64,000 nucleotides of DNA, from positions 62,001 through 126,000 of the forward strand of contig NZ_LIHP01000017.1 in the NCBI RefSeq assembly GCF_001314605.1. Reading direction: 5' to 3'. The DNA comes from Marinobacter sp. HL-58 (GTDB taxonomy: Bacteria > Pseudomonadota > Gammaproteobacteria > Pseudomonadales > Oleiphilaceae). The notes under the pieces are model-generated. The model saw only the letters and a program-made list of their open reading frames with translations. It did no database searches and had not been told where the DNA came from. Below, one piece after another: positions 28,335-36,739 of this stretch. Position numbers and translations under genes: made by a program. Every line of letters begins with the position of its first letter. The first letter of the stretch is position 1.

Positions 28335-29150
28335 ATGGACGGGGAGGATATCGTTCGCCGGAACAACGTCCATCTTGAAGGCAGAGGTGCTCGCACCGTG
28401 ATGCTCGCCCACGGGTTTGGCTGCGACCAGACCATGTGGAGGTATCTGACACCCCGGTTGAGTGCGCATTTCAGGCTGGTGCTGTTTGATTATGTTGGCT
28501 CCGGCGGCTCGCAAATGTCCGCCTTTGATCCCCAGCGTTACGGGACACTGGAAGGCTACGCCAAAGATATCCTGGACATCTGCCGGGCGCTTGAACTGCA
28601 GGACGTGATTCTTGTGGGGCATTCTGTCAGCAGCATCATCGGGCTGCTTGCGGCCCAGTCCAACCCGGCCTTCTTCTCGCGTCTGGTGCTGATCTGTCCG
28701 TCTCCATGCTTTCTGAACATCCCGCCGGACTATTCCGGTGGTTTTGAGCGCGAGGATCTCCAGGAACTGCTCGACCTGATGGAGAAGAATTACCTGGGAT
28801 GGGCCAGTTTCATGGCTCCCCTGGTGATGGGCCCTGAAGCACCGCCGGATCTGGTGGATGAGCTGAACCGGAGTTTCTGCGCAACGGATGTCCGGGCAGC
28901 GAGAGCCTTTGCCCGCGCAACGTTCCTTTCCGATTACCGCCACATCCTCGGCGACACCAGACATCCAGCGCTGATACTGCAAAGCGAAACCGACACCCTG
29001 GCCCAGCCAAACGTTGGCCGTTATATGCATGAGCATATGCCTGGCAGTACATTTTCCCTGATTCAGGCGGAGGGTCATTGCCTGCACATGACGCACGCGG
29101 CTGAAGTGGCTGAGGCCATTATTGGCTTCTGCCATGAGCGGGGTGGCTGA
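28335..29150 (+). CDS. RsbQ-like alpha/beta hydrolase
   Basis: The 271-residue hydrolase has the nucleophile elbow GHSVSS (S97), an acid at D220 and H248. This is almost exactly the spacing of Bacillus RsbQ (S96, D219, H247). RsbQ acts as a small-molecule receptor-hydrolase for the PAS phosphatase RsbP and is related to plant D14/KAI2 receptors. The next gene, a PAS hybrid kinase, starts directly after this stop codon, so the hydrolase probably supplies or senses the ligand of that kinase. The ligand is unknown. Confidence 0.9.
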   Translation: MDGEDIVRRNNVHLEGRGARTVMLAHGFGCDQTMWRYLTPRLSAHFRLVLFDYVGSGGSQMSAFDPQRYGTLEGYAKDILDICRALELQDVILVGHSVSSIIGLLAAQSNPAFFSRLVLICPSPCFLNIPPDYSGGFEREDLQELLDLMEKNYLGWASFMAPLVMGPEAPPDLVDELNRSFCATDVRAARAFARATFLSDYRHILGDTRHPALILQSETDTLAQPNVGRYMHEHMPGSTFSLIQAEGHCLHMTHAAEVAEAIIGFCHERGG

Positions 29151-30692
29151 ATGCAGCAGGTGCCGGCCAGAGAGACCGAAAAATTCCCCTGTGGCTGCCT
29201 GATTACCACCGGCCCGGGCCAGCCCGGCGAACGCAAAATCCTGTTCGCCAATGCGTACTTTTATGGCCGGCTGGGTTTCGAAGAGGGCGCGCTGGTGGGG
29301 CGCGCAGTCACCTCCCTGCTTACGCCCGCTTCCGGTATCATCTTTGACAGCTACATGCTGCCGATGCTCAAGCACGAAGGGAAAGTGGAAGAAATCCTGC
29401 TTGAAATCCTCATCCCTGAAAACCGGCGAGTTCCCGTGGTGGTGAATGCGATTATGGACCAGCCGGGAGACGGGTATATCTACTGGAGCCTGTTCCGGGC
29501 CGTTCAGCGTAACCGGCTTTACAACGAACTGAACAAGGCCCGGGATATGGCCGAGCAGGCCAACAGGGCCAAATCCCGATTCCTGTCGAGCATGAGCCAC
29601 GAGCTGCGCACCCCGATGAACGCCATTCTTGGTTTCAGCCAGAATATGGAGGCCGACCCCTCACTGCCCGACAGGCACCGCAGCCAGGTCGCTGAAATCA
29701 TCAAGGCCGGCAATCACCTGCTGGAACTGATCAACGACGTTCTGGATCTGGCCCGGGTGGAAGCGGGACAAGTCGATCTGTCACTGGAAAACGTTGACGT
29801 CAACAAGGCGATCGAAGACGTCCTGGGGCTGGTAAAACCCCTGTCCGAACACCGTGAAATACAGTGCCGGATGACGTCCCCGGAAAGCCTGTGGGTAAGA
29901 GCCGACCGCACCCGTCTGAAGCAGGCGCTGGTAAACCTTGTCTCCAACGCCATCAAGTACAACCGCAGAGGGGGCGAAGTAAACGTGGCCGTTGAGCGCA
30001 CCCGGGACGACGGCCAGCGCCGGGTGAGGGTGGCCGTCACCGACACCGGGCAGGGCATAGCCCCCGAGGACCTGCCCGGGCTGACCAGCCCATTCAACCG
30101 CCTGCCACAGGCAGACAGCCATATCGAAGGCACGGGTATCGGGCTGACCATTACCCGCCAGATCATCGAAGCCATGGAGGGCAGGCTGGGTATTTCAAGC
30201 GAGTTGGGTGTTGGCAGCACCTTCTGGATTGAACTGCCGGAGTGCCCGCCGGAACCCCGGGCCTCTCCACCGCCGGCGGAAAAACCGGCTGCAGAAATGA
30301 CCGCATCGGAGCAACAGCCCTGCACAGTACTCTACATCGAGGATAACCCCGTTAACCTCAAAGTGGTGGAGCTGTTCATCCGCCGCCATGGAAAGGCCCA
30401 CATGGTGCCTGCGGAATCCCCGGAGAAAGGCATCGAACTGGCTGCAACCGTGAAGCCGGCGCTGGTCCTGCTCGACATCAGCATGCCCCGCATGGATGGC
30501 TACCAGGTATTGAAAGCACTCAAGGAAAAACCGGAGCTGAGCGATACACCCATCATTGCCATGACCGGCTTTGCCTTGCCGGAGGAGGTTGAGCGGGGCA
30601 AGGCCGCAGGCTTTGATGACTACCTGACCAAGCCCATCAGAATGAACCAGTTTTTTGAGGTTCTGGACCAGTATCTGCCACAGCTAACGTGA
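29151..30692 (+). CDS. PAS hybrid histidine kinase with receiver domain
   Basis: Domains in order are a PAS-like sensor (about residues 12-118), a HisKA domain with phospho-acceptor H150 in SHELRTPMNAILGFSQ, and an ATPase domain (about 245-362, G box GIGLTI). A C-terminal receiver follows with D442 in LLDISMPRMDGY. There are no membrane helices, so it is a cytosolic sensor. It follows the RsbQ-like gene with no gap, giving a two-gene signalling unit. No output regulator is adjacent, so the phosphorelay partner must be elsewhere. Confidence 0.92.
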   Translation: MQQVPARETEKFPCGCLITTGPGQPGERKILFANAYFYGRLGFEEGALVGRAVTSLLTPASGIIFDSYMLPMLKHEGKVEEILLEILIPENRRVPVVVNAIMDQPGDGYIYWSLFRAVQRNRLYNELNKARDMAEQANRAKSRFLSSMSHELRTPMNAILGFSQNMEADPSLPDRHRSQVAEIIKAGNHLLELINDVLDLARVEAGQVDLSLENVDVNKAIEDVLGLVKPLSEHREIQCRMTSPESLWVRADRTRLKQALVNLVSNAIKYNRRGGEVNVAVERTRDDGQRRVRVAVTDTGQGIAPEDLPGLTSPFNRLPQADSHIEGTGIGLTITRQIIEAMEGRLGISSELGVGSTFWIELPECPPEPRASPPPAEKPAAEMTASEQQPCTVLYIEDNPVNLKVVELFIRRHGKAHMVPAESPEKGIELAATVKPALVLLDISMPRMDGYQVLKALKEKPELSDTPIIAMTGFALPEEVERGKAAGFDDYLTKPIRMNQFFEVLDQYLPQLT

Positions 30693-30732
30693 TGGTACCC
30701 CGGTTTTCGCCGAGAAACCCTGGCCGATCTAG

Positions 30733-31479
30733 TCACCGAAGCTGGTCGTGTCGGGCAAGGTCATTGGAACGTATCAGGGCCCGCACCCGGGACACGTATT
30801 CCTCTCCCTGCGCAGAATAATCTTCAAGGCCCTTCGCCAATGCGGTTCCGGTCACCGGTTCATCCTTGCTGCGCAGGTCTTCACGAATACGTCGCAATGG
30901 TGCGTAGCCCCTGTGTCGGTTCAGGTTTCGCATGTAGGCTTCGACGGATTCCTCGGCCGAGGCGAACACTGCGACTTCATAGTCTTCGTTCGGGGGGCGC
31001 TCCTCCGGTACCAGCCCGCAGCCTTTTTCAAAACACCATTGCCCGAAGAAATTATTGCCTTCGCGGGCAAAGCCGGATGTCCCCCAGGCACTTTCCTTGG
31101 CTGCCTGGGCAAGCGCCAGAGAGGGCGGGATTACATCCACCCGCCGCAACAGGCGCTTCCAGTCATCCGGGGAGCCCGGCTCAAAATCCTCGATGCCGTA
31201 TTCGGCCGCAACGTCCTGAATGTCATTGCTGCTCCAGCCATCCACTGCCTCAGGATCGTCCTGCCATTGTGCGAGCTTTTTTCTGATTGCCAGAATTTCA
31301 CTATTACGCTCCTTCACAAGGGGAAGAAAAAAGCTGAAAAAAGCCTCTTTGCGCTTTTCGACCGATTCATACCTGGTGAAGTCCGGGACGGCCCAGACCT
31401 GAGCCGAAAACAGCATGGCGATTGCCATGAACGCCGGATACCTGGCTCGCGGCCTGAATAACGGGATTGTTTTAAGCAT
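30733..31479 (-). CDS. Bax-like glucosaminidase-domain protein
   Basis: A signal peptide (IAMLFSAQVWA) is followed by a glucosaminidase fold (PF01832). The catalytic glutamate lies in ALAQAAKESAWGTSGFAREG, and NNFFGQWCF follows. E. coli Bax and related periplasmic enzymes cleave N-acetylglucosaminyl bonds in peptidoglycan. The 248-residue length is close to Bax. The start at 31479 has AAGGAG about 7 nt upstream. It is convergent with the hybrid kinase gene. Confidence 0.85.
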   Translation of the reverse strand: MLKTIPLFRPRARYPAFMAIAMLFSAQVWAVPDFTRYESVEKRKEAFFSFFLPLVKERNSEILAIRKKLAQWQDDPEAVDGWSSNDIQDVAAEYGIEDFEPGSPDDWKRLLRRVDVIPPSLALAQAAKESAWGTSGFAREGNNFFGQWCFEKGCGLVPEERPPNEDYEVAVFASAEESVEAYMRNLNRHRGYAPLRRIREDLRSKDEPVTGTALAKGLEDYSAQGEEYVSRVRALIRSNDLARHDQLR

Positions 31480-31527
31480 TCACGCTCCTTTTGGTTGACT
31501 CACAGGGCTCAGCTTTCAGAAATTCGC

Positions 31528-32274
31528 TTACATTGCCCTTGCGAACAATCCAAAGGGCATGGCCTTCAACACGTAACTGAGCGGTGTCCAGGGCCACCAG
31601 GGCACATAGGCGCGGCGCTTTTCGGAATCGATGGCTTTCACCAGTGCCTTCACGCCGGTTTCCAGGTCCACCCGGAAGGGGGCATTCTTCGTGTCACGGT
31701 TGATATCGGTCAGAATATAGCCGGGCATAATGTTACTGACGTTGATGGGTTTGCCTTTGGTATCCAGTTGCAGGCCCTCCGCCAGCGATGCCACAGCGGC
31801 CTTGGTAGCCGCGTACACGTTGATAGCGCCCCGGAAACCGCGAATGCCGCTGACTGAAGACATCAGCACCAGGTGGCCGCTGTTCTGTTCCCGGAAAATC
31901 TCCATGGCCGCCTCGCTCTGGGCCAGGGCGCCGATAAAGTTGGTTTCCGCGGTGTGGCGGTTGGCGGCAAAGTGTCCGCGCCCAACCGGCTGGGAACTGC
32001 CGATGCCTGCGTTCACGACAACCCGGTCAAGACTGCCCAGCTCATCCCTGAAACCCCGGAAAACCGCGAATACCTGATCGTAGTCGCACACATCCAGGCC
32101 CCGGACCAGCACCCGTATGTTTGGGTAGGCCTGTTGCAATTCACGCTGCAGCGCTTCCAGTTTGTCGGCCCGCCGGGCACAGAGCGCGAGATTGCAGCCC
32201 TTTGCCGCCCATTCGCGGGCCATACCTTCACCGAGCCCGGAACTGGCGCCGGTAATCAGAATGTTCTTTCGCAT
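31528..32274 (-). CDS. SDR-family oxidoreductase
   Basis: This is a classical short-chain dehydrogenase with TGASSGLG, the NAGI motif, serine in LMSSVSG and the YAATK catalytic pair. The C-terminal end (YVPWWPWTPLSYVLKAMPFG) is hydrophobic and suggests contact with the membrane or a lipid substrate. Reaction direction and substrate are unknown. It stands 48 nt upstream of the Bax-like gene on the same strand and could be cotranscribed. Confidence 0.88.
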   Translation of the reverse strand: MRKNILITGASSGLGEGMAREWAAKGCNLALCARRADKLEALQRELQQAYPNIRVLVRGLDVCDYDQVFAVFRGFRDELGSLDRVVVNAGIGSSQPVGRGHFAANRHTAETNFIGALAQSEAAMEIFREQNSGHLVLMSSVSGIRGFRGAINVYAATKAAVASLAEGLQLDTKGKPINVSNIMPGYILTDINRDTKNAPFRVDLETGVKALVKAIDSEKRRAYVPWWPWTPLSYVLKAMPFGLFARAM

Positions 32275-32461
32275 GGTTGATGCCTTGGATGGATAAGGTT
32301 GTTTGTCACCAGACTAGCATGATTGGGTTTCCCGGCCCGAAACGAAATAGTCCAGGCCGGCATATGTACTGAGATCTGTTTTCCCAAATGGTCCATATAA
32401 TAGAAAAAATAAGCATCTTCTTGGGCACCCATTGCCCGGTAGCACGCAGGAAAAATTCCCC

Positions 32462-33289
32462 ATGAAAAAAATTACAAGCTCACTGTTGATTATGTTCCTA
32501 CAGACCTTTTTATTTCAAACAGCCTTGGCGCAAGATGAAAACAAGGCTCTGGTTCCATTGCCCTCACTCGACGACTTTACCCGAGGTGAGGACGGCTGGG
32601 GGTTCGGGCTAGGTCTCACTATTGAATATGAAACCGCCTACGAAGGATCGGACGAATTTGAATTTGAGCTCCAGCCTGCAGGCGCCGTGCAGTGGCGTAA
32701 AGGGGATAACATCTTCTACTGGGCCGGTGAAGCACTAGGCTGGCGTGGCCTCCCTGCTGATACCTGGTTACTCGAAGCCCTTGTGGGCTTTGATGAGGGC
32801 CGTGAAGAAAGTGATTCCGACAAGGGCTATCTGGACGGACTTGGTGACGGCGATGAAGGGGTTGAACTCGTATTGCAGGCACGCCATACGTTCAGCGCCG
32901 ACTGGCGTTACTGGCTGGTTGGTCGAGTGGTGACCGGCGAAAACGGCAACCTGGGCCTGTTTGGCGTAGGCCGCCGCTTCGGTGACCAAATCGACGGCAC
33001 CGGGTCCGAGATTAACCTTGTTGGGGTATTTCACGATAGCGAATTCGCCAATAAAGACTTCGGCATCAACGCCGAGCAAGCAGCTGCATCGGGGTTGGAC
33101 GAAACCAGATTGAGCAGTGGGCTCCGCTCCGTTGGGGTCGATTACAATTACCGTCACAACATCAACGATAATTGGCAGATCTACGGCGAAGCACTCTACG
33201 AGTACTACAGTAGCGACGTTCGCTCCAGCCCAATCGCCCGCAGCAATTACGAGGCCGAAATAGGCGTCGGGTTCATTTACATCTTCTAG
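32462..33289 (+). CDS. MipA/OmpV-family outer membrane protein
   Basis: A signal peptide ends at QTALA. The following beta-rich sequence has alternating strands and the C-terminal pattern YEAEIGVGFIYIF with a terminal phenylalanine, as in outer membrane barrels. The overall layout matches MipA/OmpV, a family linked to murein hydrolase scaffolding and to osmotic or metal response. The start at 32462 has AGGAA upstream. No operon partner. Confidence 0.8.
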   Translation: MKKITSSLLIMFLQTFLFQTALAQDENKALVPLPSLDDFTRGEDGWGFGLGLTIEYETAYEGSDEFEFELQPAGAVQWRKGDNIFYWAGEALGWRGLPADTWLLEALVGFDEGREESDSDKGYLDGLGDGDEGVELVLQARHTFSADWRYWLVGRVVTGENGNLGLFGVGRRFGDQIDGTGSEINLVGVFHDSEFANKDFGINAEQAAASGLDETRLSSGLRSVGVDYNYRHNINDNWQIYGEALYEYYSSDVRSSPIARSNYEAEIGVGFIYIF

Positions 33290-33350
33290 GTTGGTTAACG
33301 TTGTCCTGCTGCGCGTGTGCGGGTACCAGATAACCGCCGCGCGCTCGACC

Positions 33351-33830
33351 TTACTTGCGATGAAGCTCCCTGTAGCGTTCCTCGAGTTCGGCACGAATGG
33401 CACGGCGCTCCTTACCGTTGGCAAATCGCCGGATCTGATCATCGGTGCGTGGAGTCAGCTGCGGCACCGGGACGGCCTTGCCGTTGTCATCAACGGCCAC
33501 CATGGTAAAAAAGCAGCTGTTGCTGTGACGAACCAACTTGTTGCGGATATTCTCGGTGACCACCTTGATGCCGATCTCCATGGAGGTGCGGCCGGTGTAG
33601 TTCACACTCGCCAGGAAGGTGACCAGCTCGCCAACGTGGATGGGCTGGAGGAACATCACCTGGTCGACGGACAGGGTAACAACATAGGTCCCCGCGTAAC
33701 GGCTGGCGCAGGCATAGGCGACTTCATCCAGATACTTCAGCAGGGTGCCGCCGTGCACATTGCCGGAGAAATTGGATTTGTCCGGCGTCATCAGGACGGT
33801 CATGCTCAGGGTTGCTGTATTGTTTTCCAT
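33351..33830 (-). CDS. YciA-like acyl-CoA thioesterase (hotdog fold)
   Basis: The 159-residue protein has the hotdog signature GNVHGGTLLKYLDEVAYACA, including the conserved Asn/His/Gly and Asp/Glu of YciA-type thioesterases. It should hydrolyse acyl-CoA to free acid and CoA in the cytoplasm. Chain-length preference cannot be read from the sequence. It is single, between the OmpV-like gene and a DksA-like gene. Confidence 0.9.
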   Translation of the reverse strand: MENNTATLSMTVLMTPDKSNFSGNVHGGTLLKYLDEVAYACASRYAGTYVVTLSVDQVMFLQPIHVGELVTFLASVNYTGRTSMEIGIKVVTENIRNKLVRHSNSCFFTMVAVDDNGKAVPVPQLTPRTDDQIRRFANGKERRAIRAELEERYRELHRK

Positions 33831-33886
33831 GGTGCTTCTCTGGTGGTTTACTGTGCAGTATAGGCGCCATTCGCCGGATTCGTCGC

Positions 33887-34153
33887 TTACCGCAGTTGGC
33901 TGTCCTTGCTGCCACGGCGGTTAATGCCGCCTGAATAGGTCTCCTGCTTCTCAAGAGTCGACTGACACGCAACACACAACCGAACCCCGGGTATTGCCTT
34001 GCGGCGGGGCTCCGGAATGGCACTGCCACACTCTTCACAATAAACGGCGCTCTCACCGCTCACCAGTTGGCTGCGTGCGCGTTGCACCGCATCATCAACG
34101 CTGGCATCAATCTGATCCTGAACGGCGCCATCCTTTGACCATCCACCTGCCAT
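33887..34153 (-). CDS. DksA/TraR-type zinc-finger protein (YbiI-like)
   Basis: The 88-residue protein has the zinc finger CEECGSAIPEPRRKAIPGVR followed by LCVACQ, and ends NRRGSKDSQLR. Length and ending are close to E. coli YbiI as I recall it. It is shorter than DksA and lacks its long coiled coil. Family members bind RNA polymerase or remain uncharacterised. The sequence 34154-34220 beyond it has no gene. Confidence 0.88.
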   Translation of the reverse strand: MAGGWSKDGAVQDQIDASVDDAVQRARSQLVSGESAVYCEECGSAIPEPRRKAIPGVRLCVACQSTLEKQETYSGGINRRGSKDSQLR

Positions 34154-34220
34154 ATAGCATTCTCCAGTGGTTGAGTGAATGATGCAGTCGGGTAACCTTG
34201 AATGCCCGGCTAGCTTGCTG

Positions 34221-34511
34221 CTACGAATCGGCCTCGTAACTGATTAAATCCACATCCGCTGCCTGCCTACGCAAAGGAACCAGCGCCTGATACGCGGCGG
34301 AGTCGTGCCATTTGACCAAGGACTCCATATCCGGGAAGCGGATTACCACAGTATCCGTATGGGGGTGTTGTCCGCTCAGTACCTTCGCCCCTGTGCCGCG
34401 AAGCACAAGTTCGGCACCCCAGGGCGTCAGGGTCTCGGGGACCCGCTTGCGGTATTCTTCCCATTTACCTGGGTCTTTTACGGTGATCTGGCCGATTACG
34501 TAGGCTGTCAC
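34221..34511 (-). CDS. DUF1330 protein
   Basis: This protein of about 96 residues belongs to the DUF1330 ferredoxin-like dimer family (AYVIGQITVKDPGKWEEYRK ... VVIRFPDMESLVKWHDSAAY). I chose a GTG start at 34511. AAGGTG lies about 9 nt upstream, the product then has the standard family length, and the GTGA overlaps the stop of the upstream TfoX-like gene. The function of the family is not established. Confidence 0.8.
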   Translation of the reverse strand: MTAYVIGQITVKDPGKWEEYRKRVPETLTPWGAELVLRGTGAKVLSGQHPHTDTVVIRFPDMESLVKWHDSAAYQALVPLRRQAADVDLISYEADS

Positions 34512-34861
34512 TGCTTTTTCACCTTGGTTCTTGTTGATGACTTTCTGGCCCGGAGCGCCGCATCGAACGCGAGAGCCGCCCATTCCTTCGCCTGTTCGGG
34601 ATCCTCGAAAATGCTCTCCGGTGCCATGTAGTAAGACATTTTAATCATGGCATCATTTTTCTGGTACTCGAACGGCTCCAACCCAAGCTCTATAAACCGA
34701 CCAACCGATTCCCCGTCGACCTTCAAATACAGTACATCATCGGCGACGAGACCAAACATCAGGCCATCGTGGTATACACCGTAGCCTCCGAACATGCGCC
34801 GAACCGAGACAGGGCCAAATTGGCAAAATACATCGTTGAGGTTTTCGACGAATTCGCTCAT
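34508..34861 (-). CDS. TfoX N-terminal domain protein
   Basis: The 117-residue protein has the TfoX_N pattern (GPVSVRRMFGGYGVYHDGLM ... VADDVLYLKVD). Full-length TfoX/Sxy activates natural competence with CRP; this protein has only the N-terminal domain, so a competence role is uncertain. The start at 34861 matches the family N-terminus (MSEFVENLNDVF); the longer frame to 35068 is unlikely. It is coupled to DUF1330 downstream and divergent from the thioredoxin-like gene. Confidence 0.85.
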   Translation of the reverse strand: MSEFVENLNDVFCQFGPVSVRRMFGGYGVYHDGLMFGLVADDVLYLKVDGESVGRFIELGLEPFEYQKNDAMIKMSYYMAPESIFEDPEQAKEWAALAFDAALRARKSSTRTKVKKQ

Positions 34862-35011
34862 CTGATCTTCTGTCCTGAAGCCGGGTTGCAGCGGTTCAAT
34901 GCCTCTCGTATGAAATCTGCCTTGGCCGCAGTCTGGATGACTGATTTCATTAAAAGTTATCATTTGGGCTCTTATGCTCAAACGTTGCCTGCTACTTGCG
35001 GAGTAAACATT

Positions 35012-35335
35012 ATGCCGTTTGACAGCCAATATACACCTGAATCCATAACTCTGGAGGAGGTGACCCATAGCCAGGGCCCCTTATTGTTAGAGTTCGGCAC
35101 AAACTGGTGTGGCTTCTGCCAGGCAGCGCAGCCACACATAAAGGCCGCCATGGAAAGCTATCCCGGGGTTGAACACGTGAAGGTAGAGGATGGAAAAGGA
35201 CGCCGGCTGGGCCGGGCGTTTGGCGTGAAACTGTGGCCGTCGCTGATTTTCCTGAAGGATGGAAAAGAGATCACACGGCTGGTTCGCCCGGACAACCGTA
35301 GTGACATCGAAGACTCACTGACCAAGATCCAGTAA
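35012..35335 (+). CDS. Thioredoxin-like protein
   Basis: This is a 107-residue thioredoxin fold with active site WCGFC and the cis-proline region VKLWPSLIFLKDG. The central residues differ from classical WCGPC thioredoxin, so its redox potential or partner may differ. No signal peptide, so cytoplasmic. GGAG lies about 8 nt before the 35012 start; the frame upstream to 34769 runs through the divergent TfoX gene and is not coding. Confidence 0.88.
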   Translation: MPFDSQYTPESITLEEVTHSQGPLLLEFGTNWCGFCQAAQPHIKAAMESYPGVEHVKVEDGKGRRLGRAFGVKLWPSLIFLKDGKEITRLVRPDNRSDIEDSLTKIQ

Positions 35336-35382
35336 GTGCTTCAGCATGGAAGTAATTAAAGCGGCGTGTTTTCGTCGCTCGC

Positions 35383-35694
35383 TCATCGCTTTTCCAGTTG
35401 TTTCAGGAACAGCACGATGGCCGGTGGCGCGTGAGCCACCCCAAAGGCCGTTAAAAAGGCCGCCAGACCGCCGCCTTCTTCAGCGCGCATGTAAACGCCT
35501 GAGATAACCCAGGCAAAGCCAGCCGCCACCAAAACCAATAGTACGTGGCCAAGCAAGCGCTGAGGAAGAGGCTTTACCTGACGGTATAGCTGCCAGTGGG
35601 CATACCCCGCCGTCGCGAGGGTTGCCAGAACCAAAACCAGTGCCAAAATAAGGCGCAAGTGCTTCTCCTCGGTAAACCCGAACCACTCAAACAC
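35383..35694 (-). CDS. Small predicted membrane protein
   Basis: This 103-residue protein has three likely membrane helices (about residues 14-36, 48-68 and 78-98). I do not recognise the family. It probably starts at GTG 35694, since no internal methionine fits the topology. A degraded attC-like sequence overlaps its upstream end, so it may be the last cassette or the boundary of the cassette array. Confidence 0.6.
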   Translation of the reverse strand: MFEWFGFTEEKHLRLILALVLVLATLATAGYAHWQLYRQVKPLPQRLLGHVLLVLVAAGFAWVISGVYMRAEEGGGLAAFLTAFGVAHAPPAIVLFLKQLEKR

Positions 35695-35736
35695 AACCTA
35701 TCAGGCTAGTGGTCGAGGCTGTTAGCTTTCTGAGAA

Positions 35737-36234
35737 CTAAATGTTGTCAGCAAGGCGTTTAAGGGATTCGCCATCAAGGAAATCGGAGTCAATCTTCAGC
35801 AGCTTTGAATCTTCGCCAATAACAAACAGGAAGGCCTTGTTCCCGTGGTCAGAGTAGGCGAGGGAATAGGTATCCTGTGACCAGGTCGCCACATCCCGGC
35901 CAACGACAAAGTTCTCTTGCATGGCTTGGATCAACGCCTGATCGCACTCGGCTGCATTTGTCTCGAAAAAAACAGCCTCAAAAAATGTGCCTACGGGGCA
36001 GCCGTAATTCACCGTTTGATCATCGGTCATGTCCGAAAACGCGAGGAACTGTTTGCCGGGCTCATCGCCATATCGGAATACCAGCATGTTCTGGCTGTCG
36101 CCAATATCACCAACAACGGTGAAGCCTGCCGGGATGTTGAATCTCAAATCGGAAAAAACGACTTCGATGTGATCACCAGCTTGAACTCCAAAGGACAGAA
36201 TTAAAGCAACAGCGGCCAATCCAATCTTGAACAT
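35737..36234 (-). CDS. Hypothetical exported protein
   Basis: The 165-residue protein begins with a signal peptide (MFKIGLAAVALILSFGVQAG) and continues as a soluble, acidic domain with two cysteines. I do not recognise it. It starts 1 nt after the stop of the preceding gene, so the two are cotranscribed. Position suggests both ride on the same integron-type cassette. Confidence 0.6.
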   Translation of the reverse strand: MFKIGLAAVALILSFGVQAGDHIEVVFSDLRFNIPAGFTVVGDIGDSQNMLVFRYGDEPGKQFLAFSDMTDDQTVNYGCPVGTFFEAVFFETNAAECDQALIQAMQENFVVGRDVATWSQDTYSLAYSDHGNKAFLFVIGEDSKLLKIDSDFLDGESLKRLADNI

Positions 36235-36235
36235 A

Positions 36236-36556
36236 TCAAATTCCCTTTAGTGCCATGTGGATTTCAGAGCGGAAGTTCTGGCTGACCTGAAGCTTGCAGA
36301 TGTGATAAGTCTCGCTATTGCCGGTAGCGATATTTTTACCAATACCCGCCACTTGCTTCACGATATAAGTAATGCCGGGCTTACCACCGCTAGGCCTTGG
36401 TACCAGGTCCATGGATGCTGAGCACGATTGCGACTCGGATACTGCGGTATAGACGACCTCAGCGGATCGTTCATTGACGGATTCAGGTGAGGCAGTACCA
36501 TCACCCCAGAAAAAGTTGATGGCGGCAGAGACGTACTCACGGTCACTGTGATCCAT
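36236..36556 (-). CDS. Hypothetical protein
   Basis: The protein of about 106 residues is soluble, with two cysteines, and is unlike any family I know. The start at 36556 has AAGGA about 9 nt upstream; an ATG at 36577 is also in frame. It is immediately followed by the exported-protein gene at 35737-36234. The stretch 36557-36733 upstream of it holds attC-like site d. Confidence 0.55.
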   Translation of the reverse strand: MDHSDREYVSAAINFFWGDGTASPESVNERSAEVVYTAVSESQSCSASMDLVPRPSGGKPGITYIVKQVAGIGKNIATGNSETYHICKLQVSQNFRSEIHMALKGI

Positions 36557-36648
36557 GATCCAATTCCTTTTGTGCATTGACAGATAATGTCCTCCTGGAC
36601 GGTTTGAACGTTAGCAAATGATGGTCGCTGGCACCAGTCGATCTGAGA

Positions 36649-36739
36649 TCTCAACGCCCGCAGCAGGGGGGCTCAGGAATGGAGGCGAAGCCGCGATGTT
36701 CCGCAGAACAGATCTGTCCAGGTTTTCCCCTGGTTAAAT
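36649..36739 (-). other. attC-like site d
   Basis: On the plus strand the site runs from TCTCAAC (36649) to the core GTTAAAT at 36733-36739, which fits GTTRRRY and overlaps the racemase stop codon. Inner CGCCCGCAG resembles the other sites. At 91 bp it is within the attC range. Integrase-recognised structure is inferred, not shown. Confidence 0.55.

Noticed and set aside
28332..29600. Long minus-strand open frame opposite the RsbQ-like and kinase genes
   Set aside because: It is a mirror of high-GC coding sequence; the sense genes have complete catalytic motifs.
34154..34220. attC-like site beside the DUF1330 gene
   Set aside because: It has a GCTAGC and a small hairpin but no second core at a suitable distance.
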